DNA of 64,000 nt from Piscinibacter sp047600445 (GCF_047600445.1 NZ_JASGKT010000002.1:2852001-2916000), one strand, 5' to 3'. Positions 8,598 to 17,506 are shown, counted from the stretch's first letter. The notes: generated by a model from the letters alone, not told the origin. A program made the numbers and translations.

Positions 8598-10619
8598 GTG
8601 AAATCAACGAAGCGGGCGAAATCATATGGGCGCGGCGTGCTGGCCGTGCTGGTGCTGGCCTTCACGCTGCCGCTGAGCGCCTCGGCCGCGCCGGGCGACG
8701 GCGCGATCGTCGAGGCGCGCGAGGCGCTGCGCAAGAAAGACCGCCAGGCGCTCGTGGTGGCGCGCGCCGCCGCGCTGGCCGCCGGCCATCCGCTGGCGCA
8801 GTGGGCCGACTACTTCGAGCTGAACAACCGCCTGCCCGAAGCGCAGCAGGCCGAGCTGGACGCCTTCTACGCGCGCTGGCCCGGCAGCTACGTCGAAGAC
8901 CGGCTGCGCAACGACTGGCTGCTCGAACTCGGCAAGCGCCGCGACTGGGCCAACTTCGCCGTCGAGTACCCGCGTTTCCGCATGAACGACGACCGCGAGG
9001 TGCGCTGCTACGCGCTGCTGCTCGACCACCAGGCCGGCAAGGACGTGAAGGACGAAGCCCTGGCGGCCTGGCTCGCGCAGCGCGACGCCGACGACGGCTG
9101 CGCGCTGCTCGCCACGGCGCTGTTCGACGCGAAAAAAATCGGCAGCGCCGAGCTGTGGCGCAAGGCGCGCTTCGCGATCGACGCCAACCGGCCGCGCGCC
9201 GCGCGCCAGGCCGTGGCGCTGCTGGGCACCGACACGGCCGCGCGCCTCGGCGAGCTGCTCGACAACCCGGCGCGCTTCCTGGCCCGCAGCGGCGCCGCCA
9301 CGCCGCGGCCGGCCGCCGAGCTGGCCACGCTGGCGCTGATGCGCCTGGCCGCCAACGACCCCGACGCCGCCGCGCTGCAGCTCGACGAGCGCTGGGACAA
9401 GGCGCTGCCGCCCGACCTCTCCGCCTGGGCCTGGGCGGCGCTGGCCAAGCAGTCGGCGATGAAGCAGTTGCCGGCCGCGGCCGAGCAGTTCCAGCGCGCC
9501 GCGCTGCGCTCCAGCCGCGGCGGCGGCGAGCCCGACTGGCCCGACGACACGCTGGCCTGGAAGGCGCGCGCCGCGCTGCGCGGCGACGCCGGCCGCGGCC
9601 GCTGGCAGCAGCTCGTGCAGGCCGTCAACGCGATGACGCCCGAGCAGCAGCGCGACCCGGCCTGGGTGTACTGGAAGGCGCGCGCGCTGCAGGCCATGGC
9701 CCCGGCCTCGCAGGACGAAGCCGGCCTGCGCGCGATGGCGCAGGAGCTGCTCTCCGGCATCGCCGGGCGGCTGCACTTCTACGGCCTGCTGGCCGCCGAA
9801 GACCTGGGCCAGCCGCTCGCGCTGCCGCCTAAGCCGCTGCCGCCGACGCCCGAGGAAAACGAAGCCGCCCGGGCCAATCCCGGCCTGACGCGCGCCCTGC
9901 AACTGATCGAACTCGGCCTGCGCAACGAGGGCGTGCGCGAATGGAACTTCTCGCTGCGCGGCATGAACGACCGCGCGCTGCTCGCCGCCGCGCAGCGCGC
10001 CTGCGACGCGCAGGTGTGGGACCGCTGCATCAACACCAGTGACCGCACGCGCGAGGAGATCGACATCGACCAGCGCTTCCCGCTGCCGTTCCGCCGCGAG
10101 GTGATCGCCCAGGCTCGCGAGATCGGGCTCGACCCGGCCTACGTCTACGGCCTGATCCGCCAGGAATCGCGCTTCATCATGGACGCGCGCTCGCAGGTCG
10201 GCGCCTCCGGGCTGATGCAGTTGATGCCCTCGACGGCGCGCTGGACGGCGCGCAAGATCGGCCTGGACTACACGCACGACATGATCACCGACCGCGAGGT
10301 CAACCTGCGCCTGGGTACCAGCTACCTCAAGCTGGTGCTGGACGACTTCGGCGGCTCGCAGGCCTTGGCCGCGGCCGCCTACAACGCCGGCCCGAACCGG
10401 CCGCGGCGCTGGCGCGACGGCGCGCCGCTGGAGGCGGCGGCCTGGGCCGAGAACATCCCCTTCACCGAGACGCGCGACTACGTCAAGAAGGTGCTGCACA
10501 ACGCCACCGTCTATGCCGCGCTGACCGGCGCCGCCGCGCCGTCGCTGAAAGCGCGCCTGGGCGCGAAGATCGGCCCGCGCGAGCCGGCCGCGCCGGCCGC
10601 CGACGGCACCCTGCCCTGA
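8598..10619 (+). CDS. slt: Soluble lytic murein transglycosylase (Slt70-type)
   Basis: It cleaves the MurNAc-GlcNAc bond of peptidoglycan with formation of 1,6-anhydro-MurNAc, in the periplasm. From the GTG at 8598 the protein is 673 residues with a clean signal peptide (GRGVLAVLVLAFTLPLSASA). A long alpha-helical superhelix (about 30-470) precedes the C-terminal goose-lysozyme-like SLT domain. The catalytic glutamate is E523 in RQESRF, followed by SGLMQLMPSTA and AAAYNAGP. The GTG was chosen because the only longer in-frame starts add a very basic extension that overlaps the divergent cyclo-ligase gene. GGGAAG lies just upstream. Confidence 0.94.
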   Translation: MKSTKRAKSYGRGVLAVLVLAFTLPLSASAAPGDGAIVEAREALRKKDRQALVVARAAALAAGHPLAQWADYFELNNRLPEAQQAELDAFYARWPGSYVEDRLRNDWLLELGKRRDWANFAVEYPRFRMNDDREVRCYALLLDHQAGKDVKDEALAAWLAQRDADDGCALLATALFDAKKIGSAELWRKARFAIDANRPRAARQAVALLGTDTAARLGELLDNPARFLARSGAATPRPAAELATLALMRLAANDPDAAALQLDERWDKALPPDLSAWAWAALAKQSAMKQLPAAAEQFQRAALRSSRGGGEPDWPDDTLAWKARAALRGDAGRGRWQQLVQAVNAMTPEQQRDPAWVYWKARALQAMAPASQDEAGLRAMAQELLSGIAGRLHFYGLLAAEDLGQPLALPPKPLPPTPEENEAARANPGLTRALQLIELGLRNEGVREWNFSLRGMNDRALLAAAQRACDAQVWDRCINTSDRTREEIDIDQRFPLPFRREVIAQAREIGLDPAYVYGLIRQESRFIMDARSQVGASGLMQLMPSTARWTARKIGLDYTHDMITDREVNLRLGTSYLKLVLDDFGGSQALAAAAYNAGPNRPRRWRDGAPLEAAAWAENIPFTETRDYVKKVLHNATVYAALTGAAAPSLKARLGAKIGPREPAAPAADGTLP

Positions 10620-10638
10620 ACCCCCGAGGAGGCCCGCG

Positions 10639-11322
10639 ATGCAGCTCGTGATCGGCAACAAGAACTACTCGTCGTGGTCTATGCGCCCCTGGGTGCTGAT
10701 GAAGCAAGCCGGCATCCCCTTCGAGGAGCTGATGCTGCGCTTCGACGCCTTCACGCCCGAATCGGCCTTCAAGCGGCGCCTGGCCGGCCTGACGCCGGCC
10801 GGCCGCGTGCCGGTGCTGATCGACGACGACGGCTTCGCGGTGTGGGACACGCTGGCCATCGCCGAATACCTCGCCGAACGCTTCCCCGACAAGCGCCTGT
10901 GGCCCGCCGATGCCAAGGCGCGCGCCCGCGCGCGCAGCGTCTGCGCCGAGATGCACTCGGGCTTCGGCGCGCTGCGCAGCCACTTCCCGATGAACATCGA
11001 GGCGAAGCTGCCCGACGTCGGCGCCAGGGTGATGGCCGAGCACGCCGAGGTGCGCGCCGACCTCGAACGCCTCGTCGCGATGTGGAGTGCTCTGCTGCGC
11101 GAACACGGCGGGCCGCTGCTGTTCGGCGAGTTCGGCATCGCCGACGCCTTCTACGCGCCGGTGGCGATGCGCCTGGCCACCTACGCGCCGCCGCTGCCGC
11201 CCGAGATCACGGCCTACATCGCGCGCGTGCAGGCGCTGCCCGGCGTGGCGGCGTGGGTCAAGGAGGCGCTGGCCGAGCAGGACTTCCTGGCCTTCGAGGA
11301 GCCCTACCGCACGCAGCGCTGA
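10639..11322 (+). CDS. Glutathione S-transferase family protein
   Basis: The N-terminal thioredoxin-like domain starts LVIGNKNYSSWSMRPWVLMKQ, with the likely activating serine in the NYSSWSMR loop. The GSH-binding signatures are GRVPVLIDDDGFAVWDTLAIAEYL (Val-Pro cis-proline and the D-x-A/S pair), at about residues 55-78. An all-helical C-terminal domain follows, with GEFGIADAFYAP as the N-capping box. At 227 residues it is normal size. Substrates are unknown. It begins 19 bases after slt with GAGGA upstream, so it may be co-transcribed with slt and cca. Confidence 0.9.
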   Translation: MQLVIGNKNYSSWSMRPWVLMKQAGIPFEELMLRFDAFTPESAFKRRLAGLTPAGRVPVLIDDDGFAVWDTLAIAEYLAERFPDKRLWPADAKARARARSVCAEMHSGFGALRSHFPMNIEAKLPDVGARVMAEHAEVRADLERLVAMWSALLREHGGPLLFGEFGIADAFYAPVAMRLATYAPPLPPEITAYIARVQALPGVAAWVKEALAEQDFLAFEEPYRTQR

Positions 11323-11351
11323 GCGCGGCGGGCCGCCTACACTGCCGCCGC

Positions 11352-12572
11352 ATGAAGGTCTACCTGGTCGGCGGCGCGGTGCGCGACGAACTGCTGGGCT
11401 GCGCCTCGGGCGACCGCGACTGGGTGGTGGTGGGCGCCACGCCGGCCGAGATGGTCGAGGCCGGCTTCGAGCCGGTGGGGCGCGACTTCCCGGTCTTCCT
11501 GCACCCGCGCACGCACGAGGAGTACGCCCTCGCGCGCACCGAGCGCAAGACCGCGCCGGGCTACCGCGGCTTCGTCGTGCACGCCGCGCCCGAGGTCACG
11601 CTCGAAGAGGACCTGGCGCGTCGTGACCTGACCATCAACGCGATGGCGCGCGACGAGCACGGCGCACTGGTCGACCCTTGCGGCGGGCAGCGCGACCTCG
11701 CCGCGAAAGTGCTGCGCCACGTCGCGCCGGCCTTCGCCGAAGACCCGGTGCGCATCCTGCGGCTGGCGCGCTTCGCGGCGCGGCTGCCCGATTTCACGGT
11801 GGCGCCCGAGACGCTGGCGCTGATGCGCGGCATGGTCGAGGCCGGCGAGGTCGACGCGTTGGTGGCCGAGCGCGTCTGGCAGGAGCTCTCGCGCGGGCTG
11901 ATGGAAGCGCGGCCCAGCCGCATGTTCGAGGTGCTGCGCGAATGCGGCGCGCTGGCGCGGCTGCTGCCCGAGGTGAACCGCCTGTGGGGCGTGCCGCAGC
12001 GCGCCGAGTACCACCCGGAGGTCGACACCGGCGTGCACCTGATGATGGTGCTCGACATGGCGGCGCGGCTCGACGCGAGCCTCGCGGTGCGCTTCGCCTG
12101 CCTGGGCCACGACCTCGGCAAGGGCACGACGCCGGCCGACGTGCTGCCGCGCCACATCGGCCACGAGCAGCGCAGCCGCAGGCTGGTGCGCGCGCTGTGC
12201 GAGCGCTGGAAGGTGCCCACCGACTGCCGCGAGCTGGCCGAGGCGGTGGCGCAGGAGCACGGCAACGTGCACCGCAGCGGCGAGCTGAACGCCGCCGCCG
12301 TGCTGCGCCTGCTCGAGCGCTGCGACGCGCTGCGCCGGCCGCAGCGCTTCGACGAACTGCTGCTGGCCTGTGAATGCGATGCGCGCGGCCGGCTCGGCAA
12401 GGAAGAAGAGCCCTACCCGCCGCGCGAGCGCCTGGCCGCCGCGCTGCGCGCGGCCCTGTCGGTGGACACCGCGCCCATCGCCGACGCCGCCGCGGCGCGC
12501 GGCCTGCAAGGGCCGGCGATCGGCGAAGCGGTGCGCGCGGCGCGCGTGGCGGCGATCGCGGCGCTGGGCTGA
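11352..12572 (+). CDS. cca: CCA-adding enzyme (tRNA nucleotidyltransferase) with HD domain
   Basis: It adds or repairs the 3'-CCA end of tRNAs. The 406-residue protein starts MKVYLVGGAVRDELLG, which is the nucleotidyltransferase helix-turn motif, with the catalytic GDRDWVVVG strand at residues 20-28. RRDLTINAMA and EDPVRILRLARFAAR are the class II CCA motifs. An HD phosphohydrolase domain follows (CLGHDLGKGTTP near residue 255), as in the E. coli multifunctional CCA protein, where it gives 2',3'-cyclic phosphodiesterase and phosphatase activity. The start at 11352 is the first ATG matching the family N-terminus. Identification is secure. Confidence 0.96.
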   Translation: MKVYLVGGAVRDELLGCASGDRDWVVVGATPAEMVEAGFEPVGRDFPVFLHPRTHEEYALARTERKTAPGYRGFVVHAAPEVTLEEDLARRDLTINAMARDEHGALVDPCGGQRDLAAKVLRHVAPAFAEDPVRILRLARFAARLPDFTVAPETLALMRGMVEAGEVDALVAERVWQELSRGLMEARPSRMFEVLRECGALARLLPEVNRLWGVPQRAEYHPEVDTGVHLMMVLDMAARLDASLAVRFACLGHDLGKGTTPADVLPRHIGHEQRSRRLVRALCERWKVPTDCRELAEAVAQEHGNVHRSGELNAAAVLRLLERCDALRRPQRFDELLLACECDARGRLGKEEEPYPPRERLAAALRAALSVDTAPIADAAAARGLQGPAIGEAVRAARVAAIAALG

Positions 12573-12591
12573 TCCGCCGCCCCCGCGCGAA

Positions 12592-12909
12592 TCACCCCGC
12601 CCGCACCCACGCCACCAGCGGCGCCAGCAGCGCCGGCCGCCAACTGAGCGTCAGCGCCACCGTCAGCGCGGCGGCGGCCAGCAGCATCACCCACACCAGC
12701 GCGGCCATCGAGGCATGGTCGGCGCGCAGGCAGGCCAGCAGCGACGCGAACACCGCGATGCCGCCCAGCACGCGCAGCGCGCGCGCCGTGCCGGCCGGCA
12801 GCGGCTGCGCGCCGCGCAACTGCTGCCAGTGCGACTCCATCGCCAGCGCCAGCCATCCGAAACCCGCCACGCAGCAGACGTAGGCCGCGCCCAGCCACCA
12901 GGCCTTCAC
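12592..12909 (-). CDS. DUF3325 small membrane protein
   Basis: The 105-residue protein (GTG start at 12909, KAWWLGAAYVCCVAGFGWLALAM...) has three predicted membrane segments. It matches the DUF3325 type found next to PepSY-TM and DUF3649 genes in iron-uptake loci. The start GTG overlaps the PepSY stop codon (GTGA), so the two are translationally coupled. Role unknown; the Fur box at the head of the operon points to iron metabolism. Confidence 0.75.
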   Translation of the reverse strand: MKAWWLGAAYVCCVAGFGWLALAMESHWQQLRGAQPLPAGTARALRVLGGIAVFASLLACLRADHASMAALVWVMLLAAAALTVALTLSWRPALLAPLVAWVRAG

Positions 12910-14630
12910 TCCGTTCCCCTGATGGTGAGCGTCGCGCCGGCGGGCAGCGGCGCGTCGCCGCGCTCGTCGGCGGCACGGCCCTGCGGCCCGAACCGCTGCT
13001 CGCGCCGCCCCAGCCTGACGGCGGCAAAGGCCGCGAGGCCGGCCGTGGCCAGCAGGCTCAGGTCGAGCCCGGCCACCGGCCAGTAGGCCTCGCCCATCGT
13101 CTTCAGCAGGTGGTCGCCGGTGGTGGCCCAGTTGAGCAGCACCGCCGCCACGGCCAGCGCCGCGACCGCCCAGCATTGCTCGCGCCAGGCCGGCGCGATG
13201 CGCGCCCGGCGCACCGGCGCGGTCCGCCACACGGCATGCGCCAGCGCGACCGCCCAGGCGGCCCAGAAGCCCGTCTCCTCCCAATCGCCGCGCTGCGGCA
13301 GGTCGGCGGGCAGCAGGCGGTTGAGCACCAGCATCGCGATCGCCGCGACCAGCATGCCGGTGACCGTGGCGACGGCCAGCGCGTCGACCGCGCGGCTGCC
13401 GGCTACGCCCTTGGCGGCATGCTGCTTCTTGCGCTTCTCGACGAAGAACACGAAGCCGGTGGCGATGCACACGCAGCCCGCCAGGCCGCCGAACACGTAG
13501 AACCAGCGCAGCAGCCAGTGCTCGAAGTGCTGCAGGTGCAACCCGGTGAGGAAGTCGTTGATGCCGCCCACCGCGGTGGGCGGCGGGTCTTCGCGGATCA
13601 GCTTGCCGGTGGCGGCCTCGAAGTGCACGCCCTGGCCGACCAGCGTGACGCGGTCGGTGCCGGCGCGGAACACGCTGACGTAGCCGTTGCGGTCGCCCAG
13701 GTGCTCGATCGTCAGCAGCCCCACCTCGCCGGGCATGTCGCGCGCGGCCCAGCGGCGCTTGGCCTCGGCCACCATCGCGTCCACCGAGGCCAGCGGCGCG
13801 GCGACGCCGGCCGGGTCGTGCGGCAACCCGGTGCGTGCGGCTTCGAGCGTCTCGTGCTGCTTGGCCAGCGGGCGCAGTTGGGTCTCGTCCACCGGCAGGT
13901 AGATGCCGGCGAAGATCACCAGGCCGGTGAACGCGAAGAAGAAGTGGAACGGCAGCGCCACCACGCCGGTGAGGTTGTGCAGGTCGAGCGCGCTGCGCTG
14001 CACGTGCTTCTTCGGCCGGAAGGTGAAGAACTCGCGGAAGATCTTGCGGTGCATCACCACGCCGCTGACCAGCGCGGCCAGCATCACCAGCGCCGCCAGG
14101 CCGACGATCCAGTAGCCCAGGTCGAGCCAGTGCAGGTGCAGGCTGTAGTGCATCGGGTAGAAGAAGCCGCTGCCGATCTTGAGCTTGTCGTCGGGCAGCA
14201 CCCTGCCGCTGCGCGGGTCGATGGTGGCCCAGCCGTGCACGTGCTGGTGCTCGTCGCTCGCGTCCTTGGGCTTGTTCGGAATCGCGAACTCGCCGCCGAT
14301 GGCCAGCACCGGGTCGCGGTGCGTGGTGTAGGCGTACAGCGAGACGAGCGGCAGCGTGTCGGGGTGCGGGATCTCGCCGACCACGCGCTCGGCCGTCGCC
14401 TTCATGTCGTCGGGGTGCGCGCGCAGCTCGCGGAAGATCGGCGCGAGCACCGTGTCGTACGACGGCATCGGCTGCGGCTGGAAGCGCGTCTCGGGAATCG
14501 CCCAGCGGTCGATCTCGCGGTCGAACACCGACAGCGCGCCGAAGAAGAAGCAGGCCATCAGCACGTAGCCCAGCACCAGGCCGAACCAGGTGTGCAGCCA
14601 GGTCATCGAGAGGCGGAAGCTGGAGAACAT
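12906..14630 (-). CDS. PepSY-associated transmembrane protein (iron-uptake-linked)
   Basis: A 574-residue inner-membrane protein of the PepSY_TM family. Its first helix is at residues 10-33 (WLHTWFGLVLGYVLMACFFFGAL), with further helices near 190, 240, 360 and 400-500 and a large periplasmic part between. Conserved histidines (SLHLHWLDLGYW, FEHWLLRWFYVFGG) suggest haem or metal-electron transfer, as proposed for siderophore-reductase members. It is the middle gene of a three-gene operon with DUF3649 upstream and DUF3325 downstream, behind a Fur box. Members of this group assist ferric-siderophore uptake or reduction; the exact substrate here is unknown, and no TonB receptor is adjacent. Confidence 0.82.
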   Translation of the reverse strand: MFSSFRLSMTWLHTWFGLVLGYVLMACFFFGALSVFDREIDRWAIPETRFQPQPMPSYDTVLAPIFRELRAHPDDMKATAERVVGEIPHPDTLPLVSLYAYTTHRDPVLAIGGEFAIPNKPKDASDEHQHVHGWATIDPRSGRVLPDDKLKIGSGFFYPMHYSLHLHWLDLGYWIVGLAALVMLAALVSGVVMHRKIFREFFTFRPKKHVQRSALDLHNLTGVVALPFHFFFAFTGLVIFAGIYLPVDETQLRPLAKQHETLEAARTGLPHDPAGVAAPLASVDAMVAEAKRRWAARDMPGEVGLLTIEHLGDRNGYVSVFRAGTDRVTLVGQGVHFEAATGKLIREDPPPTAVGGINDFLTGLHLQHFEHWLLRWFYVFGGLAGCVCIATGFVFFVEKRKKQHAAKGVAGSRAVDALAVATVTGMLVAAIAMLVLNRLLPADLPQRGDWEETGFWAAWAVALAHAVWRTAPVRRARIAPAWREQCWAVAALAVAAVLLNWATTGDHLLKTMGEAYWPVAGLDLSLLATAGLAAFAAVRLGRREQRFGPQGRAADERGDAPLPAGATLTIRGTE

Positions 14631-14649
14631 CGGCGGACTCTCCCGAGGG

Positions 14650-14934
14650 TCAGACCAGTTGGCGCTGCAACAGCCAGGCCGCGCCCGTCATCAGCGCGGC
14701 GCCGCCGGCCAGCACCGTCCACACGCGCGCCAGGCTGGCCGCCGCGAAGGCCCAGCAGAACGCGGCGAGGAAGACGAGAAAGGCCAGCAGCATCGCCGCC
14801 TTGTAGGCCTCGTCGTAGGGCTGGCCCAGCGCCACCAGGGCGGTGATGCACAGCGCGACAAAACCCCACACGAACGACCAGCCGCCGAGCAGGCTGGCGG
14901 CGACGCGGCTGGCGATGTGGGCACGGGTGGGCAT
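14650..14934 (-). CDS. DUF3649 small membrane protein
   Basis: A 94-residue protein (MPTRAHIASRVAASLLGG...) with three hydrophobic segments. It fits DUF3649, a family almost always found upstream of PepSY_TM and DUF3325 genes in Fur-regulated operons. It is the first gene behind the Fur box at 14954-14971, and the PepSY gene follows after 19 bases. Biochemical role unknown. Confidence 0.78.
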   Translation of the reverse strand: MPTRAHIASRVAASLLGGWSFVWGFVALCITALVALGQPYDEAYKAAMLLAFLVFLAAFCWAFAAASLARVWTVLAGGAALMTGAAWLLQRQLV

Positions 14935-14953
14935 GGGGCGGCAGCGTCGATCG

Positions 14954-14971
14954 TGAGAACGATTCTCATTA
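14954..14971. promoter_or_regulatory. Fur box upstream of the DUF3649-PepSY-DUF3325 operon
   Basis: On the minus strand the site reads TAATGAGAATCGTTCTCA, close to the classic 19-base Fur consensus (GATAATGATAATCATTATC) and palindromic around GAATCGTTC. It lies 19 bases upstream of the DUF3649 start, where a bound repressor would block the promoter. Iron-dependent repression is the expected behaviour. Confidence 0.8.
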
Positions 14972-15004
14972 TGTCCCGTCCCGCCGGCGGGCGCCGAGAT
15001 GACC

Positions 15005-15196
15005 CTAGATCAGCGCACCGATCCCCATCGCGACCAGGCTCAGCAGCAGGCTGCTCGCGATCGGCAGATGCCAATCGCGGCCGCGAAAGCGGAAGCTGAA
15101 GTCGCCCGGCAGCCGGCCCAGGCCGATCTTGCGCAGCCACTCGGACAGGCCCTGGAAGACCAGGAAAGCGAGCAGGAAGACGATCAGCCAGCGCAT
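15005..15196 (-). CDS. DUF2905 small membrane protein
   Basis: A 63-residue protein with two membrane helices (WLIVFLLAFLVFQGLSEWL at the N-terminus, and ASSLLLSLVAMGIGALI at the C-terminus) separated by the loop LGRLPGDFSFRFRGRDWHLPI. The GRLPGD element is the DUF2905 signature. The function is unknown. It starts 14 bases after the MidA-type methyltransferase stop and is probably co-transcribed with it. Confidence 0.82.
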   Translation of the reverse strand: MRWLIVFLLAFLVFQGLSEWLRKIGLGRLPGDFSFRFRGRDWHLPIASSLLLSLVAMGIGALI

Positions 15197-15210
15197 GGGG
15201 AGCCCGTCGC

Positions 15211-16317
15211 TCAGAGCCGGTGCGTGCGGTCGCCCTGCACGAAGCCGATCGCTTCGATCTCGATCCCCTTCGCCAGGCCGATCACCTTGAACAGCTCGCC
15301 CATCTCGTGCTCGGTCAGCAGCTTCTGCGCGTTGGCGATGCCGCGCACGTCGGCGTCTTGCAGCAGTTCGAGGATGCCGCAGTTCGCCAGGAAGCGCGCC
15401 TGCGAGGTGTAGCCGATCACGGCCAGCCCGGCGTCCTGAGCGGCCAGCGCGATGCCGGTGAAGTCGACGTGCGCGGTGATGTCCTTCTCGCCCACGTCGG
15501 CCAGCGGATCGCCGTCGCTGCGGTGCGCGCGGTGGCACATCAGCGTGCCGCCGAGGCGCTGCGGGTGCCAGTACTCGGCCTCGGGAAAGCCGTAGTCGAT
15601 GAAGAAGGCGGCGCCGCGCTCCAGCTTGCCGGCCAGCGTGGCGACGAAGGCCCGCGCCTGCGGATGGATCTCGGTGACGGTGCCGGGCACGAAGTCGGCC
15701 TGCACCGGCGGGCGCAGCGCGGTCGGCGCGTCGGCCCAGGCGAAGCGCTCGCCGTCGGCCGGGTCCAGCGCCACGCCGCGCTCGAACCACTGCTGGCCGT
15801 CGAAGCGCAGCAGTTGCACCGGCATCGCGTCGAGCACCTCGTTGCCGACGATCACGCCGACGATGCGCTCGGGCAGCGTGTCGATCCAGCGCACCTTGCC
15901 GGCGTGCGCGGCGAGCCGCTCGCGCTGGCGCGCGCGCAGCGAGCCCGAGAGGTCGACGATGGTGTAGCGCGCCACGCGCTCGCCCAGCGCGGCCAGCAGT
16001 TGCCCGGCCAGCGCGCCGGAGCCGGCGCCGAATTCCCACACCTCGGCGCTGCCGGCGGCGTCCAGCGCCTGCGCCACCTGGCGCGCCAGCGCGCGGCCGA
16101 ACAGCGGCGAGAGTTCCGGCGCGGTCACGAAATCGCTGCCCGATTCGGGCAGCGCGCCGAACTTCCTGGACTCGCGGCTGTAGTAGCCCAGCCCGGGCGT
16201 GTACAGCGCCAGCGCCATGAAGCGGTCGAAGCCGATGCGGCCGCCCGCGGCGGCGATGGCCTCGCGGATGCCGCGCCGCAGGGCCGCCGATACACTGTCG
16301 CCCTCGTTGGATTGCAT
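15211..16317 (-). CDS. MidA/NDUFAF7-family SAM-dependent methyltransferase
   Basis: This COG1565-type protein (368 residues) has the family entry motif RFMALALYTPGLGYYSRES at residues 28-46, FVTAPELSPLFGRALA, the SAM loop EFGAGSGALAGQLL, VGNEVLDAMPV and FIDYGFPEAEYWHP. The mitochondrial relative NDUFAF7/MidA methylates an arginine of complex I subunit NDUFS2; in bacteria the substrate is not established. The start ATG at 16317 lies only 15 bases from the divergent folM start, so the promoters must sit inside the opposite coding regions. DUF2905 follows. Family assignment is strong. Confidence 0.88.
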   Translation of the reverse strand: MQSNEGDSVSAALRRGIREAIAAAGGRIGFDRFMALALYTPGLGYYSRESRKFGALPESGSDFVTAPELSPLFGRALARQVAQALDAAGSAEVWEFGAGSGALAGQLLAALGERVARYTIVDLSGSLRARQRERLAAHAGKVRWIDTLPERIVGVIVGNEVLDAMPVQLLRFDGQQWFERGVALDPADGERFAWADAPTALRPPVQADFVPGTVTEIHPQARAFVATLAGKLERGAAFFIDYGFPEAEYWHPQRLGGTLMCHRAHRSDGDPLADVGEKDITAHVDFTGIALAAQDAGLAVIGYTSQARFLANCGILELLQDADVRGIANAQKLLTEHEMGELFKVIGLAKGIEIEAIGFVQGDRTHRL

Positions 16318-16332
16318 CGCCGCATTGTAGGA

Positions 16333-17109
16333 ATGGCCCCGCCCACCCGCCCCGTCGTGCTGGTCACCGGCGCCGCCCGTCGCATCGGGCGGGTGATCGC
16401 GCTCGACCTCGCGGCGCACGGCCACGACATCGCACTGCATTGCCATCGCCCCTCGGCCGAGGCGGACGCCACGCGCGACGAGCTGCGCGCGCTCGGCGCA
16501 CGCGCCGAAGTCTTCGCGGCGGACCTGGCCGACGAAGCCGCCTGCCGCGCGCTGCTGCCGGCGGCGGCCGAGCGCTTCGGCCGCGTCGATGCATTGGTGA
16601 ACAACGCCTCGCGCTTCGCCTACGACGATGCGGCCAGCTTCGGCCACGCCGAGATGGAACGGCACTGGCGCGTCAACGCCGCCGCGCCGGTGCTGCTGGC
16701 GCGCGCGCTGCACGAGCACCTCGCGGCGCGCGACGCACGGGGCTGCGTCGTCAACCTGCTCGACCAGAAGCTCGCCAACCCGAACCCCGACTACTTCTCC
16801 TACACGCTGTCGAAGGCGGCGCTGCAATCGGCCACGGCGATGCTGGCGCAGGCGCTCGCGCCGCGGCTGCGCGTGTGCGCCGTGGCGCCGGGCGTGACGC
16901 TGCCCTCCGGCGACATGGACGACGCCGACTTCGCCGCCGCGCAGCAACTCTCGCCGCTGCGCCGCGGCGCCACGCCCGAAGACATCGCCGCGGCGGCGCG
17001 CTACCTGCTCGGCGCGCATGCCGTCACCGGCGCCACGCTGCTGGTCGACGGCGGCCAGCACCTGGCCGCGCAGCCGCGCGACGTGGCCTTTCTCGTCAGG
17101 AGCGCCTGA
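16333..17109 (+). CDS. folM: Pteridine/dihydromonapterin reductase-type SDR (FolM-like)
   Basis: A 258-residue short-chain dehydrogenase. The NADP-binding motif is TGAARRIGR (Thr-Gly-x3-Arg-x-Gly, the arginine-containing form of pteridine reductases) at residues 13-21, then VNNASRF, and the catalytic tyrosine and lysine in YFSYTLSKAAL. The DQKLANPNPDYFSY insertion is typical of FolM/PTR1 enzymes, which reduce dihydromonapterin or dihydrofolate. Dihydroneopterin aldolase follows after 7 bases, which supports a pterin substrate. It diverges from the MidA-type gene with a 15-base gap. Generic SDR activity on another pterin is the main alternative. Confidence 0.85.
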   Translation: MAPPTRPVVLVTGAARRIGRVIALDLAAHGHDIALHCHRPSAEADATRDELRALGARAEVFAADLADEAACRALLPAAAERFGRVDALVNNASRFAYDDAASFGHAEMERHWRVNAAAPVLLARALHEHLAARDARGCVVNLLDQKLANPNPDYFSYTLSKAALQSATAMLAQALAPRLRVCAVAPGVTLPSGDMDDADFAAAQQLSPLRRGATPEDIAAAARYLLGAHAVTGATLLVDGGQHLAAQPRDVAFLVRSA

Positions 17110-17116
17110 AACCATC

Positions 17117-17506
17117 ATGTTCATCGACCCCGGCCTGCGCGACTGCCGCCGCCTGTTCCTGCGCAACTACGAGGTGCGCATGGGCATAGGCGTGCACGAC
17201 TTCGAGAAGCGCGGCGAACAGCGTGTGCTGATCAACGTCGAGCTGTACGTGCCGCTGGCGCTGTCGACGCCGCGGCGCGACGAGCTCGACGAGGTGCTCG
17301 ACTACGACTTCATCCGCCGCAGCATCGCCGAGCGCCTGGCGCGCGGCCACGTGCACCTGCAGGAGACGCTGTGCGACGACGTGCTGGCGACGATGCTGGC
17401 CCACCCCAAGGTGCGCGCGGCGCGCGTCTCCAGCGAGAAGCCCGACGTGTACCCCGACTGCGACGCGGTCGGCTGCGAAGTCTTTGCGATCAAGGAGGCG
17501 CCATGA
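17117..17506 (+). CDS. folB: Dihydroneopterin aldolase
   Basis: It converts 7,8-dihydroneopterin to 6-hydroxymethyl-dihydropterin and glycolaldehyde in folate synthesis. The 129-residue protein has FLRNYEVRMGIGVHDFEKRGEQRVLINVEL (the FolB N-terminal strand and glutamate), DYDFIRRSI, and the C-terminal SSEKPDVYPDCDAVGCEV with the catalytic lysine. The stop overlaps the ttcA start (ATGA). The neighbouring folM makes a pterin mini-operon. The conserved start is the ATG at 17117; a longer in-frame extension overlaps folM and is not conserved. Confidence 0.93.
   Translation: MFIDPGLRDCRRLFLRNYEVRMGIGVHDFEKRGEQRVLINVELYVPLALSTPRRDELDEVLDYDFIRRSIAERLARGHVHLQETLCDDVLATMLAHPKVRAARVSSEKPDVYPDCDAVGCEVFAIKEAP

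Noticed and set aside
12413..13470. Longer form of the DUF3325 protein read through from within the PepSY gene
   Set aside because: The upstream part is antibiotic-like Arg/Gly low-complexity out-of-frame PepSY sequence; the GTG at 12909 overlaps the PepSY stop and starts the hydrophobic protein.
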